Below are positions 63,547 to 64,000 of a DNA stretch of 64,000 nt, piece after piece (position 1 is the first letter of the stretch; the number at the start of each line of letters is the position of its first letter). This DNA is from Liolophura sinensis (lineage: Eukaryota; Mollusca; Polyplacophora; Chitonida; Chitonidae), in NCBI RefSeq assembly GCF_032854445.1, contig NC_088301.1, positions 43,767,116 to 43,831,115 on the forward strand, read 5' to 3'. A model generated the notes under the pieces. That model saw nothing but the letters and a program-made list of their open reading frames with translations. It was not told the DNA's origin and did not search any database. The position numbers and the translations under genes were made by a program.

Positions 63547-64000
63547 ATGCCCACTTCCGTTCGGCAAAGTGCTTTATGGCATGAACCTACCGGGCTTTTT
63601 AATTCAATGATTAAACGTTGAGGCAGGTAAATATTAGAAATTGTTGAAAATTATAGACCTCAGCGTTTAATTTTACCAAGAAAGGAGAATGATCAATTTA
63701 TATAATATATGTTATACTTGTGCTTCATTGTGTCATACCTTCTGTCGAAGGCATTTTATTTGGTAATATTTGGTCCTGCCCTTTTGGCAGGCCCTTCCCA
63801 CTGAGGGCAGGCTCACTTGAGGTGCAAGCTGCCCTGATGGCAAGCACTAAAAAACAAATTGTTACTTCACTGGAGTGTGTGTAGAGTGGAGGTGGACTGC
63901 ATGTAGAGCGGAGGTGAAGTGGCAGACTGTGTGTTTAGTGGCCCTGGACTGTGTGTAGACTGGAGGTGGATTGTTTTTAGAGTGGAGGTGGACTGCATGT
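63547..64000. repeat. ZC3HC1 3' flank ending in a degenerate minisatellite
   Basis: From about 63876 a roughly 30-35 bp unit (tgtgtagagtggaggtggac and variants) repeats four to five times and runs off the window edge. Before it there is only the likely 3' untranslated region. Confidence 0.75.

Overview
This is an AT-rich, intron-rich animal window. Six multi-exon genes can be built with consistent splice phases, and introns carry tRNA-derived SINEs and minisatellites. The gene set (universal stress proteins, a cGAS-like receptor, EBP, KLHDC10, ZC3HC1) and a SINE type that I associate from memory with molluscs point to a lophotrochozoan, probably a mollusc. The species cannot be fixed from the sequence alone.

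Layout: 0.2-3.0 kb and 6.6-14.3 kb hold two universal stress protein (USP) genes in tandem on the minus strand, each with four exons. The first has a 44-bp minisatellite in intron 3. Between them are a small minus-strand membrane-protein exon and one doubtful plus-strand exon. 15.8-24.6 kb is a gene-poor junkyard of degraded retroelement copies (reverse transcriptase remnants, probably Penelope-like), including a large inverted repeat and a duplicated flank. 25.1-28.1 kb (minus) is the most striking locus: a cGAS/Mab-21-type nucleotidyltransferase whose N-terminus is an array of eight near-identical 31-residue C2HC zinc fingers plus a ninth variant, with no zinc ribbon in the catalytic core. 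A minisatellite of about 42 bp (28.2-30.6 kb) lies directly against its 5' side. 30.7-37.8 kb is SINE-rich and without recognised genes.

37.8-39.7 kb (minus) is EBP, the sterol delta8-delta7 isomerase. 42.1-54.1 kb (minus) is KLHDC10, a kelch-repeat CUL2 substrate receptor, with a tandem array made from a SINE head in its last intron. 55.0-63.5 kb (plus) is ZC3HC1/NIPA, head-to-head with KLHDC10 across about 0.9 kb, an arrangement I recall from human chromosome 7 as well. ZC3HC1 contains what looks like a U12-type AT-AC intron.

The genes do not form one pathway. The functional themes are stress/nucleotide binding (USPs), innate immune nucleic-acid sensing (zinc-finger cGLR), sterol synthesis (EBP), and protein quality control/nuclear pore basket (KLHDC10/ZC3HC1). 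All exon boundaries were placed by hand from GT-AG (or AT-AC) signals, phase and remembered family sequences; no transcript data were available.
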